From Ligilactobacillus pobuzihii E100301 = KCTC 13174 (GTDB lineage: Bacteria > Bacillota > Bacilli > Lactobacillales > Lactobacillaceae): a DNA stretch of 64,000 bases. The stretch lies in assembly GCF_000349725.1 (NCBI RefSeq), contig NZ_KB714700.1, positions 49,144 through 113,143 of the forward strand, written 5' to 3'. Of the stretch, positions 22,732 to 31,424 are shown piece by piece. Numbering within the stretch: position 1 is the first letter of the stretch; each line of letters starts with the position of its first letter. The notes below the pieces were generated by a model. That model saw only the letters and a list, made by a program, of their open reading frames with translations. It was not told where the DNA came from and ran no database searches. The translations under genes were made by a program, and so were the position numbers.

Positions 22732-24963
22732 GTGAAAAAAGAGGAAATGGAACAAACATATCAAACAGCCGTAAAAATGCTGAAAGATCATCGCGCTGAT
22801 GATGCACGTCCGCTTTTGACACGAATCTATCACCAAAAAGATGATTTTAAATCGGTCAGCTATTACTTAGGTAAAACTTGTTACCGACTGAAACAGTATG
22901 AAGATGCGGACCGTTATCTGCATCTTTTTTTAGATTTAAAAAAGAAAACTAATCGCGCTCAAGCTTATCGCCTATTAGCACGGAATTCTCTGAACTTAAA
23001 AGATTCTGACTCTGCTAAAAAATACGTGACCTTAGCGCAAAAGGCTGGTCTGTCGGAGGAAAAGCTGGCTAAAACTAAACAGGCGATCACTACTGCTGAG
23101 GAAAAATTAGCCGCGGCTGAAAAGAAACGAAAGGAATTGCTTGAACGCGGTTATGCTCAGATGCAGTTTCGGTTTATCAAACTTGCACGCAATGGGACAC
23201 CAATCGCTGAAACTGACAGTGACAAATACCGTCACTCTTATTTTTTTATCAATGGAATGACCATTAGAAAATTGCGTAATTTTAAAGATGGTGAATGGCA
23301 CGAATTAGATGTTACAGTGCCTAAGTCAGCCGATTTCCCTGGCTATTACGTAGTGTCGGTCACTGACCTGCGGACTTATTATAAAGATATTATTCCTGAG
23401 TTAAAGGAGTTGCGTTACCGTTCAGCTATTAACGACTGGATGGAAGATGACCCATTTTTTAAACAACGCTGGGAAAAATCACGAGTCTTTTCTTTATTGT
23501 TGTTACCATCTTTTGATAAAGATTCAATTGAGCAGCTGCTAGTCGAATACCATCTGTTAGATGACAGGGTAAAAGAGCACTTACAAAGTTGCGATGATTT
23601 GATTAAGTTAAAAACACAGGGTGAGACTTTACCGTTATTCCAAAGTAATTTGATCTCGAACTTAAATCTCTTACGTGAATTCGGCTATGTTTGTCAGGAT
23701 GATTGTAATAATACTTTACATTTGCGTGAAAAGTGCGAAGGGGAACGTTATTTAGTTGAGATGTTAGGAGAAGACCGTTGCCATAAGCATCAGTTAAAGT
23801 CGACATTTGGCAGATTCAAACCGACTCGCGAGCAAAAACAGTTTATCAATTGGTTGAAAAAATCTGACCGACGGGTCGATGCCTTATTAGGTGTAGGCGG
23901 CAGTGGTAAGACCTACACCTTAGGTAAAATCTTTAACACTAATAAAGTGCTGGCTTTAGCACCAACACATAAAGCGCGGATCAATCTGATCATGAATGGC
24001 TTTACTAATGCGCAAACGATCCAGAAACTAGGCTTTGATATTGATAATGGCTTAGATGACAGTGATTTTAACAAGGAATATGGAGATTTTGACACGATTA
24101 TTATCGACGAGATCTCCATGGTGACCCAAGATATTCTGGTTAAACTCATGAAAACGTTCGGGCATGGTGTACGTTACTTATTCTTGGGGGATGATCGGCA
24201 ATTACCACCCGTGACAAATGACAGCGAAGCTCTAGCTGTTTCAGGTAATGTAATGGAATTATTGAAAAAAAGGGGACATGCTTTTTACTTTAAAGATAAT
24301 ATCCGGTGCCAAGATGTACGAACTAGTGCTTTTATCGCACAGTGTCGGGCAAAAAGCTGGGATGGGCACAGTGATGCCTTACGCTATTTCCATGAATCTT
24401 TAAGGGAAATGCTGCGTTATAAAAAAGAGCACATCGATATTTCTGAGTGTATGATCTTGGCTTTTCGCAACTATAATGTGGCGCAGATCAACCAGGCATT
24501 TTTCAAAGTTTTAACGCAAGATAAACAAAATGTAGTCCCCTTTGAGATCGATAATAATAAGGGACGCGGCGGTTTTTTTGTCGGTGCGCAAGTCGTCTTT
24601 TATGAAAATGGCTGGGCTGGTAAAAACTATACTAATAGTGAATTTGGTGTGGTGACCGCTGTTTCTTTACCAAGTAATCATAGTAAAGGGCAGGTCAAAG
24701 TTCGCACAGATCTGAACGAATACGAGTTACCGTTGTGGAAGGCTAAAAAAGATCTTCTGCTAGCTTATGCGATCACGATACATAAAGCGCAGGGCAGTGG
24801 TGCGGACAAAGTGTATGTGGTAGAGACTGGTAATTACGGTTTGGCTTATACGGCAGTCTCGCGCTCAAAAGGAAAGCTGAGTTTTGTAAACATGTCGGAG
24901 CAGCAATTATTGGATAGCTTGGATAAGCCGGCAGAAGTGAAGGATAATGTTTACCAATATTAA
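22732..24963 (+). CDS. TPR-SF1B (RecD-like) DNA helicase
   Basis: A 743-residue protein from the GTG at 22732, which has a perfect AGGAGG 7 bases upstream; an earlier in-frame ATG at 22660 lies inside a palindromic repeat and is rejected. Residues 1-110 contain TPR-like helical repeats (YYLGKTCYRLKQYEDADRYL). A middle domain follows, then an SF1B helicase: Walker A LLGVGGSGKTYTLG, Walker B IIIDEISMV, GDDRQLPPV, AITIHKAQGSGADKV and AYTAVSRSKGKL. It is close to RecD2/TraA-type 5'-3' helicases but has TPRs in place of the usual N-terminal region. It probably acts in DNA repair. It lies beyond the defence module and is GATC-rich like the backbone. Confidence 0.85.
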   Translation: MKKEEMEQTYQTAVKMLKDHRADDARPLLTRIYHQKDDFKSVSYYLGKTCYRLKQYEDADRYLHLFLDLKKKTNRAQAYRLLARNSLNLKDSDSAKKYVTLAQKAGLSEEKLAKTKQAITTAEEKLAAAEKKRKELLERGYAQMQFRFIKLARNGTPIAETDSDKYRHSYFFINGMTIRKLRNFKDGEWHELDVTVPKSADFPGYYVVSVTDLRTYYKDIIPELKELRYRSAINDWMEDDPFFKQRWEKSRVFSLLLLPSFDKDSIEQLLVEYHLLDDRVKEHLQSCDDLIKLKTQGETLPLFQSNLISNLNLLREFGYVCQDDCNNTLHLREKCEGERYLVEMLGEDRCHKHQLKSTFGRFKPTREQKQFINWLKKSDRRVDALLGVGGSGKTYTLGKIFNTNKVLALAPTHKARINLIMNGFTNAQTIQKLGFDIDNGLDDSDFNKEYGDFDTIIIDEISMVTQDILVKLMKTFGHGVRYLFLGDDRQLPPVTNDSEALAVSGNVMELLKKRGHAFYFKDNIRCQDVRTSAFIAQCRAKSWDGHSDALRYFHESLREMLRYKKEHIDISECMILAFRNYNVAQINQAFFKVLTQDKQNVVPFEIDNNKGRGGFFVGAQVVFYENGWAGKNYTNSEFGVVTAVSLPSNHSKGQVKVRTDLNEYELPLWKAKKDLLLAYAITIHKAQGSGADKVYVVETGNYGLAYTAVSRSKGKLSFVNMSEQQLLDSLDKPAEVKDNVYQY

Positions 24964-25013
24964 AAAAGATGGTGTTTAGCTAGTGTTGAAAAAGCTGAGT
25001 GCTATCCTTTTTT
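24964..25013 (+). terminator. Terminator after the helicase gene
   Basis: A long stem with several G-U pairs (AAAAAGATGGTGTTTAGCT with AGCTGAGTGCTATCCTTTTT) ends in a T run directly after the stop codon. Confidence 0.65.
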
Positions 25014-25164
25014 ATGGCCTAAATTACTACCGATTTGTCAGTTTGAATTGTTTTAAAATTAATATTTTAGCTGTTATTATTTACCTAAATTAAATCAAGC
25101 ACCAAGATAGTACTTTGTTTAATTTGAACTTTTTAAGTAACATGTTGCAGGGAGGAAGAGCTAT

Positions 25165-25908
25165 ATGGCAGTTGATGGAAAAGTAGTTGTGATAACAGGA
25201 GCTTCAAGCGGGATCGGTGCAACTACTGCAAAGTTATTGGCAAAAAATGGTGCGAAAGTTGTTTTAGGTGCCAGACGTGAAGACAGGTTAGAGACACTCG
25301 TTTCTGAAATAGAAATAGCGGGTGGTACAGCTGTTTATCAAGCGACAGATGTGACTAAACCTGCTGATAGTCAAAGATTAGTCCAGCTGGCTAAAGATGA
25401 GTTTGGTAAAGTTGATGTGATTTTTTTGAACGCGGGGATCATGCCCGTTTCAATGTTAAGTTCTTTACGAACAGATGAATGGAATCAGGCGATCGATGTT
25501 AACATCAAGGGTGTTTTGAATGGGATCGCTGCTATTTTACCGACCTTTAACGAACAAAAGTCAGGACAAGTGATCGCTACATCGTCAGTTGCTGGTCTAA
25601 AAACTGCGCCTGGTTCAGCTGTTTATTCTGCTACAAAGTTTGCAGTCAAAGCGATCATGGAATCATTACGGATGGAATCAGCCACAGCGGGGACTAACAT
25701 TCGGACAACTACCTTGTATCCTGGTTTGATCAATACTGAATTGATCGATTCTGTGAAGGACCCTACGCTCAAACAAGCCAGCCAAGCACAATATGACAAA
25801 TTGGGGATCTCACCTGAAAGTATCGCCGAGACGGTCAAGTTTGCGGTCGATCAGCCAGAAGATACGAACGTCAGTGAGCTGACAATTTATCCAACAAAGC
25901 AGGCTTAA
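25165..25908 (+). CDS. Short-chain dehydrogenase/reductase
   Basis: A 247-residue classical SDR. The NAD(P) loop TGASSGIG is at 11-18, DVTK and NAGIMP mark the cofactor site, the catalytic Ser lies in ATSSVAG and Y154/K158 form the YxxxK pair. An Arg pair after the second strand (ARREDR) suggests NADP(H). The ribosome site is GGGAGGAAG. It is closest in pattern to the YdfG/serine-dehydrogenase-like group, but the substrate cannot be told. It is followed by a modular repeat and stands alone. Confidence 0.88.
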   Translation: MAVDGKVVVITGASSGIGATTAKLLAKNGAKVVLGARREDRLETLVSEIEIAGGTAVYQATDVTKPADSQRLVQLAKDEFGKVDVIFLNAGIMPVSMLSSLRTDEWNQAIDVNIKGVLNGIAAILPTFNEQKSGQVIATSSVAGLKTAPGSAVYSATKFAVKAIMESLRMESATAGTNIRTTTLYPGLINTELIDSVKDPTLKQASQAQYDKLGISPESIAETVKFAVDQPEDTNVSELTIYPTKQA

Positions 25909-25927
25909 ATTATTGATAACAAAAGGA

Positions 25928-26130
25928 AAGTGAGACAAAAGATACTTTGAAGCTGATTTGTAACGATGATCGTATCATTTTGGGTTGTAGCAAAGCGAAG
26001 AACCAGAATAGCATAATCATTGTTACAGTAAGGCTTCAGTCTTTTGGAACACGTTTAGGGGCCGTCGATCTATCCCATTAAATGGGTTAAATCGACGGCC
26101 CCTTTAGAATCGCACAGTTAGTTATGTCCC
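25928..26130 (+). repeat. Modular intergenic repeat, copy B (full)
   Basis: It starts GTGAGACAAAAGATAC and ends GTTATGTCCC. Both modules are present: module 1 with GTAACGATGATC paired to ATCATTGTTAC, and module 2 with GGGGCCGTCGATC paired to GATCGACGGCCCC-like arms. It lies between the SDR gene and the convergent 51-residue gene and can terminate both. Confidence 0.8.
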
Positions 26131-26143
26131 AAATCATTTTTGA

Positions 26144-26299
26144 CTATTTTGGATTATTTTGGTCAAGCAATTCAAGTGCTTTTTCAATCGTTTCGGCCTG
26201 TGAAAGGTCTAGACGACGGGAGAGATTCAGCAATAGTTTTCGTGTTTCCTGTGAGGTGTTGACGTGGATCGATTGCTCACGTTCTTTTTCGTCAGCCAT
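26144..26299 (-). CDS. Small 51-residue protein, ribbon-helix-helix-like
   Basis: A minus-strand frame starts ATG with a perfect AAGGAGG 7 bases upstream and encodes 51 residues: a charged start (MADEKEREQ), a short strand SIHVNTSQ, then two amphipathic helices (ETRKLLLNLSRRLDLSQAET, then IEKALELLDQ). This strand-helix-helix order, with a turn at LDLSQ, fits a ribbon-helix-helix DNA-binding fold. No toxin gene is adjacent. The strong ribosome site and plausible fold support a real gene; function unknown. Confidence 0.6.
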   Translation of the reverse strand: MADEKEREQSIHVNTSQETRKLLLNLSRRLDLSQAETIEKALELLDQNNPK

Positions 26300-26524
26300 A
26301 TGTGCTTCCTCCTTCAGTTTTTAAAATTAATATATTTAATTAAGCTAAATATATTTAAAATATACCTTCTTAATTCGTGTTTTACACCTTTTTAGACTGT
26401 AACTCAAGGGTTATCTCTTTTAAAATCAGTAATTATTGTGCTATCATTCGAAATGGAATCTATTATAAATAACTAATAGCTATTGTGATTTAGGCAGTTT
26501 CACTTTAAGGGAGGAAGTTAGAAT

Positions 26525-27388
26525 ATGATCAATATTGCATCAACAACTGACAGTGACTTTGCCGACAATTTATTAACATTTTATGTTTCAATTTTGGAAC
26601 ACAACTTAGACGAAGCTTTTCATTTTTACATTATCGATGATAAATTAAGCCAAGCTGATAAGTCTTATTTAAGTCAGTTGAAGGACATTTACGGTAATTG
26701 TAAAGAGATCACCTTTTTAGAAGGGAATTTTGACTACTATAAAGAAGCCAATACGGATTCACCAGATTCGGCGATCAAAGAAAATACTTATTATCGTTTG
26801 GAACTTCCAGAATTGGTTGATTGTGACCGGATCTTGTATTTAGATAGTGACATGATCTGTACAGGTAATTTGGATGAACTATGGAACGAAGATTTAGACG
26901 GCAACGTGATCGGTGCGGTCGAAGATCAAGGTTACGTGGATCGCTTGGATGAAATGGGAGTTTTACATGATAAAAATATTTATTTCAACGGTGGTTTGAT
27001 ATTATTTGATACCAAGAAGTGGCGGGAAGAAAATGTCACTAAAAAGGTACGTCAGTATATCGTTGAGCATCCTGATAATTTGATCTATCAAGATCAGGAT
27101 GCTTTGAATGCGGTTTTAGTCGGGAAGTGGAAAGTCTTAGATCCACGCTATAACGTTCAGTCAAAATTAGCGCGGCATGACTTAGAAAACCCTGACCCAG
27201 AAGCGGAAAAACTAGCAGTAAAAGCTAGACGGCATCCACTATTGATCCATTTTTCCGGTTGGAGTAAACCATGGGTCCATATTGGTAAGTGGGTCCATCC
27301 ATGGCGTGATGAGTTTTACCGCTATAAATTTATTTCGACCCAACGTTTGCGTGAATACGCAGAAACCTTGCAAGAAGAAAATAAATGA
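26525..27388 (+). CDS. Glycosyltransferase family 8 protein
   Basis: A 287-residue GT8 enzyme. It starts MINIASTTDSDFADNLLTF and has the metal/nucleotide-sugar motif LYLDSDMI near residue 104, NIYFNGGLILFD near 155, QDQDALN near 197 and HFSGWSKPW near 240 with the conserved late His. It should transfer glucose or galactose from a UDP-sugar onto a cell-wall or lipid acceptor; which one is not visible. It has a good ribosome site (GGGAGG) and its own terminator, so it is a single-gene unit. Confidence 0.88.
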   Translation: MINIASTTDSDFADNLLTFYVSILEHNLDEAFHFYIIDDKLSQADKSYLSQLKDIYGNCKEITFLEGNFDYYKEANTDSPDSAIKENTYYRLELPELVDCDRILYLDSDMICTGNLDELWNEDLDGNVIGAVEDQGYVDRLDEMGVLHDKNIYFNGGLILFDTKKWREENVTKKVRQYIVEHPDNLIYQDQDALNAVLVGKWKVLDPRYNVQSKLARHDLENPDPEAEKLAVKARRHPLLIHFSGWSKPWVHIGKWVHPWRDEFYRYKFISTQRLREYAETLQEENK

Positions 27389-27399
27389 TTAACGTTACG

Positions 27400-27445
27400 C
27401 TGCTTTTTAAGCTGATCATTTTAGGCTTAAAGAGCAGATTTTTTT
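27400..27445 (+). terminator. Terminator after the GT8 gene
   Basis: A perfect-to-near-perfect 13-bp stem (CTGCTTTTTAAGC with GCTTAAAGAGCAG) is followed by a seven-base T run. Confidence 0.85.
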
Positions 27446-27526
27446 GGCTTGAATTGCTGTGATATATATTTAAATGGGGTATCATTAATAATGAAAACAG
27501 TACCATGTAAAAGGAGGTAACTTACC

Positions 27527-28330
27527 ATGAAATATACTCTAAACGACCTTAGTCAAATGATCGATCATACTAATTTGCATGCGGATGCTTCATTTGGCGA
27601 AATGGTCAAATTATGTAATGAAGCAAAGCAGTATCATTTTAAGATGGTCGCTATCAATCAAGCGCAAACGGCAACTTGTGCGAAACTTCTAGCTGACAGT
27701 GAGGTACACACAGGGGCTGCGGTCAGTTTTCCACTTGGACAAACGACCTTGCGGGTCAAATCATTTGAGGTCCATGACGCTATTGAAAAAGGAGCCGATG
27801 AAATTGATTACGTTGTTAATTTGACGGCTATCAAAAATGGCGATTTCGATTACGTCAAAAGTGAAATGCAGACTTTAGTACAACTCTGTCATGATAAAGG
27901 TGCTTTGTGCAAAGTTATTTTTGAAAACTGTTACCTTACCAAAGACGAGATCCGTAAATTAGCTCTGATCGCTAAAGAAATCGGGCCAGATTTCATTAAA
28001 ACTTCGACCGGTTTTGGTTTAGGTGGGGCAACTCTAGAAGATGTTAAGCTGATGAAGGAAAATTGTGGTGATAATGTTCAAGTTAAGGCCGCTGGCGGGA
28101 TCAGGAATACAGATGATTTTTTGGCGATGATCGAAGCTGGTGCGGATCGGATCGGGACCAGTTCGGGTGTGAAGATCATGGATGCTTTGAATCAGCGCTT
28201 TGAACAAGATCGGGTCACGTCTTTGGAATTACGTGTTAATGAAAAGGAAGCTCAAAAAGTGGATGTTGGTAATCCAGATGACCATGAAACACCGGGTGAA
28301 TATGACTTGTGGTCAGATCTGTATGAATAA
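27527..28330 (+). CDS. deoC: Deoxyribose-phosphate aldolase DeoC
   Basis: A 267-residue class I aldolase that splits 2-deoxyribose-5-phosphate into glyceraldehyde-3-phosphate and acetaldehyde. Motifs: IDHTNL at 12-17, EIDYVVN near 99, FIKTSTGFG with the Schiff-base Lys near 157, KAAGGIR with the second Lys and RIGTSSG for phosphate binding. It is about 45 residues longer than the usual ~220 because of a C-terminal tail ([20 protein letters not shown] region). AAAGGAGG precedes the ATG. No other nucleoside catabolism gene is adjacent. Confidence 0.93.
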   Translation: MKYTLNDLSQMIDHTNLHADASFGEMVKLCNEAKQYHFKMVAINQAQTATCAKLLADSEVHTGAAVSFPLGQTTLRVKSFEVHDAIEKGADEIDYVVNLTAIKNGDFDYVKSEMQTLVQLCHDKGALCKVIFENCYLTKDEIRKLALIAKEIGPDFIKTSTGFGLGGATLEDVKLMKENCGDNVQVKAAGGIRNTDDFLAMIEAGADRIGTSSGVKIMDALNQRFEQDRVTSLELRVNEKEAQKVDVGNPDDHETPGEYDLWSDLYE

Positions 28331-28352
28331 ATAATGGAGAAATTAGCTTAGG

Positions 28353-28464
28353 TACTGGGACAAAACTAGCTGTGCGATACTAAAAGGGCCGTCGATCTAT
28401 CCCATTAAATGGGTTAAATCGAGGGCCCTTAAATGTGTTTCAAAACATCTTTTATCTCACCCTC
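28353..28464 (-). repeat. Modular intergenic repeat, copy C (inverted, module 2 only)
   Basis: This copy is in reverse orientation: it starts CTGGGACAAAACTAGCTGTG and ends AGATAAAAG-type sequence read on the other strand. The module 2 hairpin (GGGCCGTCGATC with GATCGAGGGCCC-like arms) is present but module 1 is absent. It follows deoC and can act as its terminator. Confidence 0.75.
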
Positions 28465-28501
28465 GTTTTTTACGCCCAATTTTATTGTTGATGGTTTTTG
28501 T

Positions 28502-28530
28502 TTGAAACCGTTTGCTTGTAATGGTATTCT
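28502..28530 (+). promoter_or_regulatory. Promoter with a cre-like site before the aldose epimerase gene
   Basis: TTGAAA and TATTCT are 17 bases apart. TGAAACCGTTTGCT at 28503-28516 matches 12 of 14 positions of the CcpA cre consensus and overlaps the -35 box, so carbon catabolite repression is possible. Confidence 0.45.
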
Positions 28531-28569
28531 CAAGGAGTAGAAGTTATTTAAGAAAGGAGAGTTTTTTTC

Positions 28570-29718
28570 ATGAAGAAAGGTAGTTGGGTCAAAGCTGCTC
28601 TGACTAGTGCGGCGGTTTGTTTAGGGGCATTTGGGATAGGTCAGCTCAATAATGAGCAGACTGTTGATGCTGCAAGTACTGATAATGGTCAGGTGCAAAA
28701 GTTTGATAAGTATAAAGGTCATCAAGTATACGAGTATACGGTCGAAAATAAGAACGGCTTAAAGGTTTCCGTTTTAAGTCAAGGTGGGACTTTACATGGG
28801 ATCTACGTTCCAAAAGGACCTAAAGATAAACGCAATATTATTATGTCATTCAAACATACCAAGCAATATTATGATAAAAACGGTAAATCGCTATATGTTG
28901 GTCAACAAGTAGGCCCTGTCGGTAACCGGATCAAGGACGGTAAGTTCAAGATAGACGACAAGAAATATTCAGTTCCAACTAACGAAAAAGGTAACACTTT
29001 ACATGGCGGCCCTAATGGTTACAATTCTGTCCGTTGGAAGGGTGAAACTGGGACTTATAAGGGTAACCCTGCTATTACTTTGCGTCATACTTTCAAATCT
29101 AAATACACAGGTTTCCCTGGTAACGTTAAGGCCACGACTAGGTACGTTGTCACTGATGATGATAAAGTCCAAGTTTTAATGAATGCTAAAACGGATAAAG
29201 ATACTATTTTTGATCCAACGATCCATGCTTACTTTAATTTAGGGCAAGAAAAGACGATCAATAACCAAGTCTTAACACTCAATGCTCCACAACGTTTGGA
29301 CCTTAACAAAGAGAAGATACCAACTGGTAAATTTATCAACAATATCGGTAAATATGATTTCTCCAAAGAAAAACCACTGAAAAAACACTTAGATCCAATG
29401 AAGAAGACTAAAGAAGGCGGCTTTGACACGATGTTTAGTGTTGAACCAGATAAGAACGGTCAAATCGCTAAATTGTCTGATCCTAAGACTGATCGGGCAG
29501 TTACCTTCCATTCAAAACGGAATGGTTTAGTTGTCTTTAGTGGTCAGTCCTTCAATAAGAAGATCCCGTTTGAATCAGGTAAGGGACACAAATACGGTGC
29601 AATCGCACTAGAACCGCAGATGTTGCCCGATACCGCAAATCATCCAAGTTTCGGGGATGTTTCCTTGAAAGCAGGACAATCTAAGACTAAGACGATCACT
29701 TATCAGATCGATTACTAA
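28570..29718 (+). CDS. Secreted aldose 1-epimerase (GalM family)
   Basis: A 382-residue protein with an N-terminal signal peptide (WVKAALTSAAVCLGAFGIG, likely cleavage after VDAAS near residue 36), unusual because most mutarotases are cytoplasmic. The GalM motifs follow: VGPVGNRIKDGKF, GNTLHGGPNG with the first catalytic His, DPTIHAYFNLG with the second, and IALEPQMLPDTANH with the catalytic Glu. It should interconvert alpha and beta anomers of galactose or glucose outside the cell. The mature domain is lysine-rich, as often seen in exported proteins. The ribosome site is AAAGGAG. Confidence 0.88.
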   Translation: MKKGSWVKAALTSAAVCLGAFGIGQLNNEQTVDAASTDNGQVQKFDKYKGHQVYEYTVENKNGLKVSVLSQGGTLHGIYVPKGPKDKRNIIMSFKHTKQYYDKNGKSLYVGQQVGPVGNRIKDGKFKIDDKKYSVPTNEKGNTLHGGPNGYNSVRWKGETGTYKGNPAITLRHTFKSKYTGFPGNVKATTRYVVTDDDKVQVLMNAKTDKDTIFDPTIHAYFNLGQEKTINNQVLTLNAPQRLDLNKEKIPTGKFINNIGKYDFSKEKPLKKHLDPMKKTKEGGFDTMFSVEPDKNGQIAKLSDPKTDRAVTFHSKRNGLVVFSGQSFNKKIPFESGKGHKYGAIALEPQMLPDTANHPSFGDVSLKAGQSKTKTITYQIDY

Positions 29719-29736
29719 GAAAAGTTATCTGTAAAA

Positions 29737-29896
29737 GAGTGAGACAAAAGATGTTTTGAAGCCGATTTGTAACGCAATCGTTGTTACAGTAAGGGTTCAA
29801 TCTTTTGGAACACGTTTAAGGGCCCTCGATTTAACTCATTTAATTGAGATAGATCGACGGCCCTTTTAGTATCGCACAGCTAGTTATGCCCAGTTC
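29737..29896 (+). repeat. Modular intergenic repeat, copy D (module 1 shortened)
   Basis: Starts GAGTGAGACAAAAGATG and ends TTATGCCCAGTTCC. Module 1 has lost its distal half, leaving GTAACGCAATCGTTGTTAC; module 2 (AAGGGCCCTCGAT with ATCGACGGCCCTT) is intact. It follows the epimerase gene. Confidence 0.75.
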
Positions 29897-29967
29897 CTTT
29901 TATATATCTTTGGGAATTATTTTACATTAGGAACATTTGTTCGTATAATATTAATGAGGTGAAAAGT

Positions 29968-30396
29968 ATGGTATATAAAAAGCGTTTGAAATTTAATCCA
30001 GATGATTTTAATGAGGCAGAATTACAACATTTTTTCGATTATGAATATCAAGATCGTGGAATGTTGAAATGGCAGGGATTCTTTTTATCTGATCATACTA
30101 GTGCTTTGAATCAGAAGAAACAAGAAGAAATACCAGTGCTCCAGCCACAACAAAGCTCAGCTGAAGTCTCTGAGTTGTTAATGAGTGCCTGGCAAAATAA
30201 ACACCAAGTGATCTTGCAGTTAGAAGAAGTCAATGATGACCAGATCCCTAAAGAAGTGACAGGAACTATTGCCGGTTATCGCGAAAATGAAGTGGCTGTC
30301 CAAGTTGTTGAGGGAAAAAGCCCAGTGATGATCTTAATAGAAGAGATCCGTAATATTCGTAATGGCAAACCTAAAAGACGGCTAAGCAATGGTTGA
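29968..30396 (+). CDS. YolD-like family protein
   Basis: A 142-residue protein with the YolD signature DRGMLKWQGFFLSDH near residues 28-42 and a C-terminal beta-rich region (VTGTIAGYRENEVAVQVVEG). An in-frame GTG at 29959 lies inside the GAGGTG ribosome site, so the ATG at 29968 is chosen. YolD-like proteins often sit beside Y-family DNA polymerases, but none is adjacent here. Role in DNA damage response is only an inference from the family. Confidence 0.75.
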   Translation: MVYKKRLKFNPDDFNEAELQHFFDYEYQDRGMLKWQGFFLSDHTSALNQKKQEEIPVLQPQQSSAEVSELLMSAWQNKHQVILQLEEVNDDQIPKEVTGTIAGYRENEVAVQVVEGKSPVMILIEEIRNIRNGKPKRRLSNG

Positions 30397-30520
30397 AAAG
30401 GAGTACTTAGGCTAATTTAAAAAAATTGCCAGATAAAAAACAAAACTTGCTCTTTTCTGCGTATATATCTATATAGGGCATCTAAGGTCCCAAATTGAAG
30501 ATAAGTGGGGTAAAGTAATT

Positions 30521-31195
30521 ATGAAAAAATTGGCAACATTAAGCGCAGTTTTGTTGTTAAGTTGTGGTTTATTGGCGGCATGCGGTTCTGATCAAGGAGA
30601 TAGTTCTACTGATAATGGTCCGAAGACGAACAAGGTCTCTGGTCATAAAACAACGGCTAAGGAAAAAGGTTCTGACCAAAAAGGCAAGGCAAAACCGCGC
30701 AAAATGGCCAAGAAGAACAAACAAAAATTAGAGATCAATTATGAAGATTATCAGTTAAAAAAGCAAAAAAAGTACACTTCAGATTTTACTGATGATAGCT
30801 GGGCTAAGACGAAAGTTGTTATTGACCAAGTAGAAGTTGATCAGGTCGAAAAACAAGAATATGATTCTGCTAACGATGGAAAGTATAATGTGAATGGATT
30901 TGTACGTTTACATATGTCAGTTACACCAGAACGTGACATTAATTTTTATCCCACCCAAGGCACAGCGATCTACAACGATGGTCAACAACATGAAGCAACT
31001 GGCAATGAAAGTTGGGATGGTGAAATTGCCAAAGGTGCAACTAAAGACGGTTGGATCTCATTTCCAGTTAAACAATTAGACCAAATAACTGACCTGAGCA
31101 GTATACGGTTAAAATTTACAGCGGACTATGATACTGATGATTATGAAGATGACAATGCGTATCAAGATTATGATCTGACGTTGGATCTGAAGTAA
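30521..31195 (+). CDS. Lipoprotein with DUF5067-like domain
   Basis: A 224-residue lipoprotein. The signal peptide ends in the lipobox LLAAC (Cys 21). A disordered Lys/Ser/Thr-rich linker follows to about residue 75, then a beta-rich domain with GFVRLHMSVTPERDINFYPT, GTAIYNDGQQHEA and DGWISFPVKQL, the pattern of DUF5067/DUF4352-type extracellular domains. The end is strongly acidic (DYDTDDYEDDNAYQDYD). It is anchored to the outer face of the membrane; function unknown. Confidence 0.78.
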   Translation: MKKLATLSAVLLLSCGLLAACGSDQGDSSTDNGPKTNKVSGHKTTAKEKGSDQKGKAKPRKMAKKNKQKLEINYEDYQLKKQKKYTSDFTDDSWAKTKVVIDQVEVDQVEKQEYDSANDGKYNVNGFVRLHMSVTPERDINFYPTQGTAIYNDGQQHEATGNESWDGEIAKGATKDGWISFPVKQLDQITDLSSIRLKFTADYDTDDYEDDNAYQDYDLTLDLK

Positions 31196-31202
31196 GAATT
31201 GA

Positions 31203-31404
31203 GAGTGAGACAAAAGATGCCTTGAAGCCGATTTGTAACGAAGATTGCGCTATTTTGGGGCGCAGTGAAGAACCAGGATAACGCAATCGTTGTTACAGTA
31301 AGTCTTTAATCTTTTGGAACACGATTAAAGGCCGTCGATTTCCCCCATTTAATGGGATAGATCGACGGCCCTTTTAGGATTGAACAGCTAGTTTTGTCCC
31401 AGTC
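31203..31404 (+). repeat. Modular intergenic repeat, copy E (full)
   Basis: Starts GAGTGAGACAAAAGATGC and ends TTTTGTCCCAGTC. Both modules are present (GTAACGAAGATTGCG with CGCAATCGTTGTTAC; GGCCGTCGATTTCC with the facing arm). It sits between the convergent lipoprotein and alcohol dehydrogenase genes as a likely two-way terminator. Confidence 0.8.
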
Positions 31405-31424
31405 TAGTTTTTTTACTATTTAAA

